64,000 nt of DNA from Brachionus rotundiformis. Its lineage: Eukaryota; Rotifera; Eurotatoria; Ploima; Brachionidae. The stretch covers positions 186,001 to 250,000 of the forward strand of contig JAESIW010000115.1 of the NCBI GenBank assembly GCA_016802295.1, given 5' to 3'. The position numbers were made by a program, and so were the translations under genes. The notes under the pieces are model-generated. The model was given only the letters and a program-made list of their open reading frames with translations. It did not search any database and was not told the DNA's origin. Below, piece by piece: positions 24,641 through 36,878 of the stretch. Each line of letters opens with the position of its first letter. Position 1 is the first letter of the stretch.

Positions 24641-24892
24641 GTCAATTTCTGATTTAAAAACAAATTTATTAAAAAACCTTTTTTTTCAGAATATCAATTT
24701 AATAATTTTATTTATTTATATTATAAATCTAGATTTTAGATTTTTTCAGCAAAGTAAAATTTTGATCAAATTTCAGGCGCTCAGTCTTGCTCAAACATTT
24801 TTAGATGCGCAATTAAATTTCATTGCATTTTTAGAAATTACAATCCTTTTTTTCAAAAGTTTGAAAATAAAGCTCTGAAATGTTAAAAGAAT

Positions 24893-24932
24893 AAAAAATC
24901 AGCGATGAAATTTATTTTATCGCTGATTTTTT
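24893..24932. repeat. Perfect 14-bp-arm hairpin
   Basis: The arms aaaaaatcagcgat and atcgctgatttttt are exact complements around a 12-base loop. It lies between two convergently arranged genes (FAM81-like + and MPPE1-like -), about 220 bases past the latter's stop. Its role is unknown; it may be an arm of a tiny element or a structured 3' sequence. The rest of 24641-25153 shows nothing else. Confidence 0.5.
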
Positions 24933-25153
24933 CAAATATTCTAAATATTTTTTTTAATCAAAAAACTAATTAAATAGTTTTAAATCGATCGTTAAACTGA
25001 TTAAATAGACAACTTAAGGATTTTAGAATTTTATCAATCGATTAAGGTCGATTACAGCACTAAATTTAAATCAAACAATTTAAAAAATTAATAAAATAAA
25101 TGTTGATTTATTTATTAAAAAAATCAAACAAAACTCAAATGAGTTTATTGATA

Positions 25154-26374
25154 TTAATTTTGTTTTATAAATACATTTCCAAATAATATTCGATTTGTTC
25201 GATTTCTGGTTTTTAAATAAAAAATAAATCTTTTAAAATTTAATATTCCCACTGCCATAGTATACATGATCCACAATATTGCCAAAAATATATACAAATT
25301 GATTACGTGATGTTCATTCGGTAAAAAGCACTTACTATGTAGGTAATTTTCATCATCTACTTGGACTAAAAGCATGCTTGGAATTTTTATATTTCGCCAA
25401 CTAAATGAGGGAATAGTAAATTCAGGCACATTATGTTTTTCATTAAAACATGAATAGTGAGTGTGTCCATTGAAGACCAGTCTTGGCTGTAAAAGATCAA
25501 TCATTTGACGGGTTGATTCTAGTGATAAGCAATCATATTTGGGCCTAAATTTTGGATTTTTGTTAATAACTGCTATTTCACTGTCAATGTCATAAGGACA
25601 AATTGTATCTGAGTCCCTAAAGAGTGGATAGTGGGTGAACACAATCGGCCGAGAATATTTTCCGCTTATGTTCTTAAAACTGCAGTTTTGAACTCCATTT
25701 TGTTTTAAACAGGTCAGAGTTTTGTTAAGCTTTTTGATTTCGGTTTGGGTACGCTTACAAAATTTACAGCCATCATTCTCCAGAGAAATGCTGTTGACCA
25801 AAACAAAGTTAATATTTAAATTTTTAATGGTAGATTGATGCAGATTAATAAACTTTGAGTTAAATGATTTGTTAAAACGTTCTATTTTACGATCATTTAT
25901 ATCATAATGAAATCCAATATCATGATTGCCAACAATTAAAAGCAATTTGGTTTTTTCATCTGTAAAAAAGAGCTCTCCAACTCGCTTTTCGTAATAATTC
26001 CACTTAAATTTTCAAAAGTAAACAAAATAAATTTTAATAATTAAAGCAAACACTTCTTTGTCAGAACACCATTTTCCCTCATCTGTGATATCACCCATAA
26101 TTACTATGTAGTCAGGCTTTAGATAAAACCTGGCGGTTTGAAACGAACGATATTGTTGCCATTCCCGTCGCAATTTATCGAACCAGTGACCATTTCTAGA
26201 GCCCAGCAAATGAGTGTCAGATATTAGCATCAGATTAAGAAAATTTTCATTTTTTTTTACCGGCCAGTCACATGTAAAGAGTACCTGATAATATATTAGA
26301 TACTCGTTGTAGAAAAAAATAAACAAAGATAAAAAACAAAGACTTAACAGAGATTTTTTATGAAGCTTCCTCAT
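25154..26374 (-). CDS. MPPE1: MPPE1/PGAP5-like metallophosphodiesterase
   Basis: Two exons, 26374-26054 and 26002-25154, joined across a 51-bp intron, give 389 residues, close to the human protein. The order is a short basic N-terminus, a signal anchor at about 8-28, a luminal calcineurin-type metallophosphoesterase domain, a second membrane segment at about 342-362, then a basic tail. Metal-binding motifs are complete: D53 and H55 (SDTHLLG), D95 (MGDITDEG), N133 and H134 (GNHDIGFHYD), H231 (THYP) and H287/H289 (GHTH). GDITDEGKW and GNHDIGFHY are characteristic of MPPE1 rather than of its yeast relatives. The mammalian enzyme trims the ethanolamine phosphate from the second mannose of GPI anchors near ER exit sites, aiding export of GPI-anchored proteins. 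The same role is inferred here. Confidence 0.9.
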
Positions 26375-27410
26375 TTTGACTTTTTTTGAAAAAATTCAGT
26401 TTCTTTACTTAAGTTGATCTCGGTTAAAGCCTAAATGATGGTTCATCGATTAAACATCATTTAAATCACTAATTTACCAATGACGATAAAATTGACTCTC
26501 GATTGATTATTTAAATAATGTTAAATTTTAGATCTCTTAGCAGAAATAGTCTGAATTTGAATATTTTTAGTAATATAGTCGAAATTTAATTAATTAATTC
26601 AAAACGCAAAATTTACCAAACAAAATTTTTAACACTAGAAAACCTAAGAAGCTTTTTCAACTTTTTTAAAAAAATTTTTCTAAAAAAAATAATTTTAATA
26701 ATAAAGAAAATTTTCTATTATTAATACCGTTAATAAATTGATCTAACATTTAAAAAAATTTTATAAATTTCTAATAAATTTATTAAATTAGATTTCTTCA
26801 AGACAGCTTGATGGATCTTCTATTGTTATTTTGTTTTTTGATTTTAAAAATAATCTATTTTCTTTTTGAAAATTAAAGATCTAAAATTCGGCTCATATTT
26901 TTTAACCATTAATTTACAAAATATATTTTAATAATTTTCGATATTCATATAATCAATAAAATGGCTTTTTTCTAAAAGTCTTTAAAGTAAATGTCAAAAA
27001 ATCTTTTAGTTGTTTTTTAAAGTTTATTTGCTTGACTGTTTTAAAATAAGACTGTTTTAATGCAGACAAAATTAAAAATTAAATTTTGAAAAATAAACAC
27101 GACTAAAATTAATCTGAGATAAATAGACAAATATAATCAAAACATAATAAATGACCAGTAAATAAACGAAATTAAAACATGATAAAAATGACAAAAATAA
27201 ACTACAACATCGAGCAGCCTAGAACACTTTTTGTTTATCGTGGGAAGTTGTGAGAAAAAATTTATGTAGAAAAAAATTTATTTCAAACAAATATTACATT
27301 ATTATTTCGGATAGTTAGTGGCAAATATTCTTGTAAACGCTTAACAAATTTCCATAAAGTAAAAATTTATTAGAAATATTTTTAAAAAAAAGTGTCCTGG
27401 CGCTTATTGC
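26375..27410. other. Intergenic, with a lone TTAA-type element end
   Basis: A+T-rich flank between two minus-strand genes; it contains the Rab2 3' UTR. At 26629-26648 the sequence TTAACACTAGAAAACC resembles the end of the TTAA-flanked MITE at 48.9 kb, but no partner end was found nearby. Confidence 0.35.
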
Positions 27411-28114
27411 TTAGCAACAACCTCCACTAGCGTTCGTGTTTGAGCCACCAGTGCTTCCTAGTGGTTTTTGAGAGCTTGACTGATTTACATTTGGACCAAC
27501 TTTAATACCATTCGCCTAAAAATATAAAATTATCAGTAATAATTAAGAATTTTTTTTGTATAATTGCAAACCTCATTGTTAATATCAAAAACACCATCTT
27601 GGATTTTTTGATAAATTTCCTTAGCTGTTCCGATAAAGGCTTCTTCGACATTGGCAGCTGTTTTTGCTGAAGTTTCCATAAAAATGAGACCATGTTCCCT
27701 GGCAAACGCTTCACCTTCCTCCTTTTTGACCTCTCTTCTCGCTTCTAAATCGCTCTTGTTGCCAATTAACATTATAGCCATATTTGAATTGGCATACTCA
27801 CGACAATCTTTCAACCAATTTGCTAAATGATTGAATGTGTCTCTTCTGGTAATGTCGTAAACTAGAAGAGCTCCAGCTGCTCCTCGATAATAAGATCTAG
27901 TAATTGATCTGAAGCTTTCTTGGCCTGCTGTATCCCAGATTTGTAACTTAATCTGTTTACCGTCTATGGTTATCATTCTTGCACCAAATTCGACTCCAAT
28001 GGTCAAGTCGTGCACTGGTTGAAATCGTTTGTCGGTAAACTGAAGTAACAAACATGATTTTCCGACACCAGTGTCCCCTATAATTATGTATTTGAATAAG
28101 TATGCATATGCCAT
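27411..28114 (-). CDS. RAB2: Rab2 small GTPase
   Basis: Two exons, 28114-27572 and 27515-27411, joined across a 56-bp intron, give 215 residues; human Rab2A has 212. All GTPase motifs are intact: GDTGVGKS (13-20), switch I with T38 in HDLTIGVEF, DTAGQES (61-67), NKSD and ETSAK. The N-terminal MAYAYLFKYIIIGDTG and the stretch FQPVHDLTIGVEFGARMI are diagnostic for Rab2. The C-terminus ends GGCC, the double-cysteine geranylgeranylation site, and this exists only if the second exon is included. Rab2 acts in ER-Golgi traffic and in lysosome/autophagosome fusion. No anomalies were seen. The longer minus-strand frames overlapping it are shadows. Confidence 0.97.
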
Positions 28115-30240
28115 TGCTCTTTATAAGATTTGTTAGAACTTTGTCAGATGATTTAAAATCTAAGTATAAAAAATTAAGTAAATTTAGAGTTGGCTTTATG
28201 TAAGTGAGAGAAAAAATATATATATTGGTGATTAATTTTGGAATGATGCAAAAATTATGTAAAAAAAGTTGAAATTTAAATATACTCGTCATCAAGTATA
28301 CGACAAAAATATGAGTATAACATTTAATGCAGAGCGCCCGACTTTTCCTAATTGCTTAAATTAAACATAAACTTGAATTTTTTATGCTTATTTGGAAAAT
28401 TTCTAGACAAAATACCAACTTATTTATACTAATTAGGGTAAATATAAATTCAAATACGAAATAGCTAATTCGCTATTGTTCCTTGTGCTGTGGTTAATAT
28501 TCTGCGCATCTTGAATTTAGAAAGAAAAATTTTAAATGCAAATTTTATTATAATTATTTTTCCATATACTAAACTAACTTAAATTTTCCAATACAATTTT
28601 TTTTCCTGAAATAAATTTTAAAAAAATTTAACTTAATTAATAAATGAAGAATTTTTCCTATCTCAAATAAAGAAAATTAATAAATTAATTTTTTTTTAAT
28701 CTATAAAATTCGATTTATAAATTCTTCTAAAATAATTATGTAATTTGATGATTTATTAAACATATGACTTACCTTACGACGTTTATTTTAAGTAATTAAT
28801 TACTTATCAAATTAGTCACTAGAAATTTAATTTAATTTCAAAATACAAAGTTTAATAAAAAAAAGTACATTTTTTACTGGATTTATATATGCAATTTAAA
28901 TTTAAATTCAAATATATTTTTTTAAATAATAGCCTAATAAAAATATGCTTAAATTAAATTGATAGAAGGAGTTTTTGTATTCTTCTAGTTTACCTTAGCC
29001 AAATTTTGTCCTTAAATAACTAAATTATTTTTTTTGATTAAACAATCTTTTAATTATTCCTAAATACAACAATTTGAAATTTAGTTTTTATTTTGTGCTA
29101 AATGAAATATCTAATTCTTTAATATTGAACATTAAATTAGCTTATCATGTACATTAAATGCTGAGAAACTTATATGGTAGAAATAATTAATTTTAATGAC
29201 AAAAAATATTCACAAAAATAATTTTTTTTGGTCCCAAATGTATTAAATGAATAAAGAATAAATAAAAGTAGATACAAATTTATTCAATCAGGAACAAAAG
29301 ATTTTTAATAATTCAAAAAAGAAATTTTAGATGACAAAAATATTTATTATTTTATCGATTTTGCACAAAATTTATTATCAAACATAAATAATTTAACTGA
29401 ATTTAAAATCACAGGCATAAAAAATAGGGGGGCGGATGAAACCAAACTCACATGGAATTAATTAAATTACTATGACATGGACAATTTTAGATTCTGCCAC
29501 GTATATTTTGTAAAAAACATTGATAATTTAGAAAAATAAAATATTTACTTTCTGTCATCATAATTTTAAAATATATATAGAGTTGAAATAAAATATGCCC
29601 GCTTTTAATTATCGCTAAATCAATAACAAAAAAGCTAGTAATTAGTGAAACGACCTTTTATCTTCAATTTGAATATTAAATCTGTAAGATGATATAAGAA
29701 CTTATAAGATGATAAGATTTTAAATTTTTTTATAAGTAGAAAAATATCATTAAAAGTAAGTAAATACTTTTTTTTAGGCAAAATTTAATTTAATGATTAA
29801 AAGAATAAAAAAAAATTTTTTAAAATAAATAAATAAATCATTAATAATGTATCAGAGTTGTAATTTATAAAGGTAATTTAAAAGTTTACCATGATAATTA
29901 GGTTTATCTGAAAAAGTAGGTATGTCATATATAAATATTTTAGAATTTATAAATAAATTTTCATCTACAATTAAATTAAAATTTTGATCTTAAATCATTA
30001 TGGTTTCTTAACAACTTATTGAAATATTGTCAAAAATAATCTTTATAAAGATGATTTTTATTTAAAATCCGTGGTTAAAAATATCATGATATTCTTTAAT
30101 ATTGGATTTTTTTCATAATTTGTAAAAAATAAAATTATTGAAATTTAATCAACAAATTTAAAGAAAAAATTTACTTTTTAAGATTTAAATTTGAAAATTT
30201 TAAGTTTACATAAAATTTTAAATTTTAATTAAACAATATT
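28115..30240. other. Intergenic, 2.1 kb, no gene seen
   Basis: It holds the Rab2 5' region and the IFT56 3' region. A short G run (ggggggcgg near 29428) is unusual in this base composition, but no open frame or RNA gene is recognisable. Confidence 0.4.
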
Positions 30241-32090
30241 TTAGACACTGATTTTATTATCTCTTGCCCATTTCTTCATCACCTTTACCATTGAGTCGGC
30301 TTGAGGGCTACTAGTGTGATTCAGTAAAAGCAATATTTCGCGTAGAATTTCTCTTGGTTCATGTCCAGCTATAATTAATTGAAAAGCTCCTGCACATGCA
30401 CCACGTTTGCCCTCCCAATATTCCGGATTTGGATCCATCCTTTCCATTAAATCAAAAGCCCTTGCAGCATAATAGAAATGACCCATTTTATAGCAATCAT
30501 TAGCAATTAATTGCAATAGGTTAAAAGATTCAGTCGATTGTTCCAATTTTAAGTAAAGTTCCCAAGCATATCGTGGCTTGTTATTTCGAATGTAGCATCT
30601 AGCAAGCCAGCTCAAATATACATAATCGTATTTTAACTTTTCAGTCTCTATTAATAAAAATGATTGCTCCGCGTCTTTGAAAGACCCGATCGCAGCCTGA
30701 GCTTGGGCGTAATTGAAGTTAAATATGTCATCATTATAGAAATAGCTCTTTAAGAAAAATATAAAAAATATTTAAGTATTTCGATAATGATTGTTTAGAT
30801 AATACTTTTATCGAATTCAAATAGACTAGGACATCTTCAAAGTGTCTAATGAGGAAAAAGTATGAAGCCATGCATTGACGACCGGCTATTGTGTCACAGT
30901 CACTTGCTGAGCCTCCTACTAATTGAAAATATTGTTGTGATACTTTTAAATTTTCCTTCTAAATGTTTAAATTTATTTATGTGACCAAAATTGAATAAGA
31001 ATAAATAAAATTACTGAATTTTGTTCTTGACCAACAGCTGCGTTTACAACGCCTTTAAGAATGTATTCATTGGGTTGTGATGGGTCAACATCTTTCATGA
31101 GATCATACGCATCAGCAATATTACCTTGTCTCAAATAGTAAATGACAAGGTTTAGCCTAGCTTCAGGTATCACATCCACTAGAGATGGTAAAACTTGCAG
31201 AGCACCTTCACCATTCTGGAACACAACTAGATTATGTTTAAAAAGATCTTTGGCATATGAGAACGAAAGTGATGCGTTTTCAAGCAGATTTTTTAATTCC
31301 ATCTTATAATTAAATATTTTTTTAATTTAATAATTGTATATTTTTATAGAAAAAAAGCAATAAAAACTACCTCAGCAGCTTTTCCATTATAAAGTCTGTA
31401 ATGATTGCAGGCCTTTAAGTTTATTCCTATTGCCGAATCCGGAAAATGTTGTAGATAGACAGCCAAAACTTCTTGTGATATGTCATAATAATCTAATTTA
31501 TAATAGCATAGAGCTACGTAAATGTTCAATGCTAAAAATTGTCTATTTTCCAATAAATATCTTTTATAAATGTCAATAGCTTCTTGATAGTGATTCCTCA
31601 TGTAGTGCATAGAGGCTAGACACAATTGATCTGGCAAAACGTCTTGTAATTGTTGGTGAAGATTCATCAGTTTGTCTTCGTCATTCATTTTGTGAGCTAC
31701 ATGAAAGAGAATTCTAGTTTGAAGCGGATTTTTGGGGCCTTTGAGAGCTATTTCTTCGGATTTTTTGTACATTCCAAGCATAAAGAGACAACACGAAAGA
31801 TAAGTGAAAACATCGCCGACTGATTTAGATTTTTCCTTTTCGAGAACTTTTTCATATTCATGCTTGGCTCTGGCGTAATCTCCCATATGAAATGCACAAA
31901 AACCAATCCATAACTCTGTCATTGGCAACGCTTGTCCGGTATTGCGCATAAATTCAAGTAGAGCAATTGCACCGGAATAGTCACGTTTTTGTAAAAAGTC
32001 TTCCAATTCTGGAAGCTTTTTTTTCTGCTTTTCTTTTATTTCCTTTTGTTTAACTGGATCCTCGGCAGCTTTAGTTCGTGAGAGTAGCAT
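30241..32090 (-). CDS. IFT56: Intraflagellar transport protein 56 (TTC26)
   Basis: Four exons, 32090-31371, 31302-31015, 30958-30806 and 30747-30241, joined across introns of 68, 56 and 58 bp, give 555 residues; human IFT56 has 554. I start at the MLLSRTKAAED methionine because vertebrate IFT56 begins MLSRAK; an in-frame ATG 19 codons upstream (32147) is less likely. It is a TPR solenoid throughout. Conserved runs include LWIGFCAFHMGDYARA, SQEVLAVYLQHFPDS, GGEGALQVLPLVDV-like NGEGALQVLPSLVDV, and the end RGACAGAFQLIIAGHEPRE. IFT56 belongs to the IFT-B complex that moves cargo along ciliary axonemes and is needed for motility-related cargo. It sits upstream of Rab2 on the same strand with a 2.1-kb gap, so the two are not an operon. 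Confidence 0.96.
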
Positions 32091-33867
32091 CTTTATTACT
32101 TTTCGAAAAGAGTTCTTAATTAGTGAATATTTAATAAACTTAACCAAAAATTCTGAATTCTAATTTTTCAAAATAACCTTGAACCATAAAATAAAAATTT
32201 TTGTATCTATGGAAACCATTTTCACCATATGTGACAGATATTATTTGTCTCAAAGTCCGGTATTATATTTAAATCAAAAAGCTTTTACACATAGCTAAGA
32301 ACAACAAATGATCATAGGCTTGTGAGATAGATCAGCATAAAAGGACAAAATCGTTATCAATTTTTAACAAATTGAGCTGTTAAATCATGGAATAAGCTAC
32401 AAAAAAAACCAGGGACAGTCAATGGTTTCAAGGCTCAAATAAATAAAGACTTCTATCTTTAAACTTAAAAGCGAATTAATAAATTTTGATAGCTTTTTTT
32501 TATGTAATTGAATATTTAAAAATACTTTATTAAAGATTTTGAAAAAAAATTCAAAATTAATTCTTGAAAAGATTAATTTCAGTTATTGAATGATTGTAAT
32601 TTAAGGTAAATATTTTTCAGCGTCATAATTATTAATTTTAATCATTTCAAGATTAAGAAAAAACAAATGATTTGAAATTAGAATAACGATTCGAATAAGC
32701 ATTAAAAAGAAAAAAGAAAGCTAAACTTCCTTTAAAAATTCAATTTCAATTATTTATTATTTTATTAGAAAAACATATTGATTTTTATAAGAATTACTAT
32801 TTTTGTCGGATTTAAAATAGTTTGAGATTATTAAATCTGTTGAAATATTAAGAGTTAAAAATCATTTCAGAATTTTTAATTATAAATTATTAAATTTATT
32901 CGTTATTTAACGAATAACATTACGAATCCTTTTATTAATTTAATTGAAATCTTAAAAAAACTTTTTCAATTTAATTAAATTATTTTTGTTGAATTATTAT
33001 TCGATTATTTATATTGTGAAATTTAGAATTTTTAACACTCAAGTCTCAACACATCTTTTTAAGAGTTGTTCACTTTTTTAACAAGGGTTTTTGTGTTTCA
33101 TTTGATAAACCAAAAATCGACCCATTTAACTCTTTTTAAAATAGTCTTTTATTAAAATTTGTTAATATTTAAAATATTGCATTTGAAAAATTTCCGTTTT
33201 GTTATTAATATCAAGTATACATTTTATATTTTTTAAGAACTTTTTAAAAATTTTTTCAATTTTAATGTAAATATGTATTATTAAGATTGTCTGGAATTAC
33301 TTATTTGATTTTGAATCGATACTTTGATCAATTTTAAACCAAATAGACTAATTGATTCATAATATTGAAAGTATAAAGGAAAACAAACAAATATTTATAA
33401 TGTAAAGACTTATAAAAATTTTTAGATTAATGAATCTTAACTAATAGGTTTCACGCTTATTTTATTAAAATTTTCAATCATTGGAAATGTATTTCTTATT
33501 TGAGAAAATTAAATATTTTTTATTGAAAGCAATTTATAAATTTTCTTTTAATAAAATTGACCTTATACTAAGGGCTATTTTAACATAAATTTGTTTGTTT
33601 TATTTCTTTACTTTATTTATTAAATGACTAAATTGAGATGAATATTTAAAAAATTATCGATTCTTTTCGATTCGATTAGTTTATTTTTATTTTTATAAAT
33701 TAATTTTTATTAATAGAAAAATTTAATGGTGTATTTTACAGAAATTAGAACTAAATATCGAAAAATATTTTTCTGAGCTGACTTAGATCTAAAAAAACTT
33801 ATATTTCAGAATTTTATTTCTCGAAAAGGTAATAACAGAAATTATTTTGAATATTTTTTTATCTTAG
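32091..33867. other. Intergenic, 1.8 kb
   Basis: The 5' flank of IFT56, then A+T-rich sequence. Splice-site-like strings appear from 33735 on (ttttacag, tatttcag) and may belong to upstream exons of the candidate small gene at 33868, but no coding exon could be connected. Confidence 0.35.
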
Positions 33868-34087
33868 ATTTCGATGAAATTATTAACAATGCCAATGGAA
33901 GAATCAATTAATATGGTTAATCAAAATTTTAAAAAGTAGGCTTATTTTAATTATTCACATAACTAATTACAATTTTTTAGCCTTTCTAAAAAAGTTGTAA
34001 TGGGAAAGAGGGTCGAAAAAAACATGAAACCTTCCAGATCATTATCTTTAAAAAATAGCACGCCAAAGCATAGCTTAAACTCAAATG
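33868..34087 (+). CDS. Candidate small spliced gene fragment, unrecognised
   Basis: Two exon-like pieces, 33868-33935 and 33981-34087, have AG before, GT after and a 45-bp intron between them. Joined in frame they read MPMEESINMVNQNF, then LSKKVVMGKRVEKNMKPSRS, then LKNSTPKHSLNSN. An ATG at 33873 could start it, or it may be internal exons. The basic Ser/Thr-rich sequence looks more protein-like than the surrounding DNA. A vague resemblance to the region after the helical N-terminus of borealin was considered but cannot be supported. Further exons could lie beyond the MITE and LINE insertions downstream. Confidence 0.3.
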
Positions 34088-34399
34088 GTATGTTATTTTA
34101 ATTCATTAATTTTGATTAAATGATTATATTTGAAAATTAAACTGTGTTTGTCTGATATGATTGCTTTTTACATTTATTTATTACGTAAATTGAGAAAAGT
34201 AAAATAATAATTTAATACAAGAATTTGATTTAAATAAATTAAATTTATTTATTAGCTTATATCAAAAAAAACAATTTTCTAAAAATTTTTCAAATCAGAA
34301 CTTGAGAACATGTTTTTTTTGTTTACCTCGTTAAAGTTCGTACCTTGAATCGGTTTTGAACAGCTTGAAATAAAATAGGGAAATGCATAAAAGATGATA

Positions 34400-34702
34400 T
34401 ACAGTACTGCTACGTCATGATGATTATACGTAAAATTACGAATTTTTTAGATAAAAGCTGAAAAATTTCAAAAATATTTATTTTTAGAAAGATTGCTTAA
34501 AAAATAGAAAAACAGCAGCTTTTTTGGTCTTTTAAAACTTACTGTAAATTTGAGTAAATGTACGAATATTTGCGTTAATAAACGTAAAGTTTCAAAACTA
34601 TCTTAACGTTTAAATGCGTATTTTTACTTTTTTCTACGTAAATTTACGTCAATTGTCGCTAATTTGTGTAATTTTGCGTCATCATGACGTAGCAGTACTG
34701 TA
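34400..34702. mobile_element. Tc1/mariner-type MITE
   Basis: A perfect 24-bp terminal inverted repeat beginning TACAGTACTGCTACGTCATG is present at both ends, so the element reads TA-CAGTACTGC...GCAGTACTG-TA. A TA target site and CAGT termini are typical of the Tc1/mariner superfamily. The inside is non-coding and contains many acgta/tacgt units in both orientations. Total 303 bp including the TA dinucleotides. Confidence 0.85.
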
Positions 34703-34774
34703 ATTAAATTAAAAGAAAATATAAAAGCTCAATTAGCAAGTGAATTAAAAAAATTGATTAGTATATATATTTTT

Positions 34775-35800
34775 TTATTTATTTATTTAAATATTTTTTG
34801 AGGAAGTCCTCAGGCCACTCAGAATGAATCATAGTCCTTCTTTTTAGCCTAACATTTAAAATATTGAATTAAATATCAAAAAAGGACAAACTTTATGTAT
34901 ATTGCAGAGCACAAAAAAGATTATAGCAGGATAAAACAGTATAAATTTAATGAATTGAGAGTAAGAAGTGTGACCCTCTAGTCCTCTCCCTCCAAGATGC
35001 CAGGAAAGACGACAGTATTTAAACAATAATTAAATGTAAAATAAAGTCAGTTTTAAAAACGTCTAATTATTTTATTAGTTAATTCTAGACCCCCCCCCCT
35101 CATAGTTACAGAAGTATAAAGTTGATAGGTAAAATATAGATTATACGTTTCACTAGATAATAGTTTTTTTAAATTTTCAAATAAGTCGTTGAACTTTTTG
35201 TTTGGAACAGGAGTGTTTGTCAGGTAGTCATTTAAATCTTCTAATAGATGCTGGTGATCCACTCGTTTTTGTAGAAATTTATCTAACAGTAATTCAGATC
35301 TAGTTGATATAATGTCAATATTTAGACTCTTATGGATGGTATTCATCTTCTTTTTCAATGTGAAGAATTTGATATGCCTGAGTATTTTGTTTTACATTTT
35401 TGTGCATCATGGATAATTTTTTGAATTGAATTTGAACGTGGGATGAATAAGTAGTCAATTTGAGATCGAATATAATTTCTAAATATTATTTTGCATAAAA
35501 AATTAGAGTTGTAAAGTTTTAGACCTTTTATATAACGAATTAAGTTAATTTTAGGCATAACTTTATGTAATACATCTTCAAAATGTCTTTTGAAGTTGAG
35601 TTTTGGATCAAATTTGATGCCAAGAAAGGTTGGGAACGGATCTAGTGGGACCTTTTGGTCAACGATAGATAAGTTAAGCTTACAGTTTGATTCGTAGTTT
35701 GATCTGTAGCCGGCTGTAGTAAAAATGGTGTGAAAAGTTTTGTTGGTGTTGATTACAAGATAATTATGCTGGCTGATTTTTACTTTATAGTGAAGTGAGA
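34775..35800 (-). mobile_element. 5'-truncated, frameshifted non-LTR retrotransposon
   Basis: On the minus strand from about 35790 the frame reads the C-terminal part of a LINE reverse transcriptase. Stretches include PLDPFPTFLGIKFDPKLNFK and HKVMPKINLIRYIKGLKLYN, then FRNYIRSQIDYLFIPRSNS. This 'FLGI.FD..L.F..H ... RSQIDY' pattern is typical. A frameshift near 35370 switches to FFTLKKKMNTIHKSLNI and SELLLDKFLQKRVD. The 3' end of the element (low coordinates) is marked by a T-rich (ttta)n run at about 34775-34795, the complement of an A-rich tail. A run of ten C at 35090-35099 lies inside. It is dead because it is truncated and frameshifted, but less decayed than the other two LINE pieces. Confidence 0.85.
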
Positions 35801-36878
35801 AAAATTAAAAAGAAAAAATCATCCAAAGCTTTTTGACCAAGATTTTAATTCCAAAAAATACTATCAACTAATTTTGTCTACTAATGAAATATCACATTAT
35901 TTACTTATTACAAATTAAAAAATTAAATTATAGAATCATTTAAACTCCAATAATTATATTTATAATAATCAAACATGTTTTTTTTGTGAGTTAAAATAAA
36001 AATATCAAATATACTAAATTGTACTTTTTCGGTTTGAAATATTTATAAATGTGGATAATTAAAAATACTAAATGCAACAAATTATTTGTTGTATTCTAGT
36101 TCTTTGATTTTTTTATTCTAAAATTAAGCTTAATTTTCTTTAAATAAACGCCAAAGATGCAGGAATTTACCTTTTTTTAGTTACCTTGAAAACAAATCTA
36201 TTTTGGACTATCATTTTTATTATTTTCCTAAAGAAAATATTTGATATCAGATATAACAGAATATTAAATTAAAATTAATAATTGTTTCTAAACAAGAAAC
36301 CTAAAAAAAACTCTAAATTAGAAGAACTAAAGGAAAACTAAAATCGGTTATTAGTTAATGATGATAATTTAAAATTATTTTCATACCAAAATACTTAATT
36401 TTTGAGTACAGTAACTAGCTATAATAATAGAAAATATCTAAAATTAATTATTTAATTCGAAAGCGAATTAAGCATTAAGAAATTTGAGCTAAATGATTTT
36501 AATTCAGAGCGACGAAATTTCCTCCCAATTGAAAAACTCTTATTTCAATTTATATTAATAAAAATTTAAATGCTAAAAGCTAAAATTAAGATTTAAAATT
36601 TAAAAACAACTCATTGTTTTTTTCTAAGTTGCTCTTGAAAGAATTCCTCCATTTAAGAAAAAGTAAAAATCAGCCAGCATAAGTTGTTTAAAATTTACCA
36701 ACTCTTTATTTTAGGTAAATAGCTTAGTTACTGCGTAAAGTCAATTTTTAAATCGTTTATAGTCGCTTCAGAGGTAGGCAAAAAGTTAAAATCTTGTCCG
36801 CAAAATAAGAAAATCTGATACAGGAAATAGTTACGAGAATACCATAAGCATCTAGCCTTTCGCAATAATTTAAATTAA
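35801..36878. other. Intergenic, upstream of LRRC71
   Basis: A+T-rich spacer from the LINE 5' end to the LRRC71 start codon. Nothing recognised apart from the presumed promoter region. Confidence 0.4.

Noticed and set aside
24618..24878. 86-codon plus-strand frame in the remnant element region
   Set aside because: Low-complexity Phe/Ile/Leu composition with no family resemblance, and it starts inside a transposon remnant.
27502..28295. Two further minus-strand frames overlapping Rab2
   Set aside because: They are out-of-frame shadows of the Rab2 exon, which has full family conservation.
35053..35558. Two separate small genes on the minus strand
   Set aside because: They are consecutive parts of one frameshifted LINE reverse transcriptase, which also extends upstream to about 35790.
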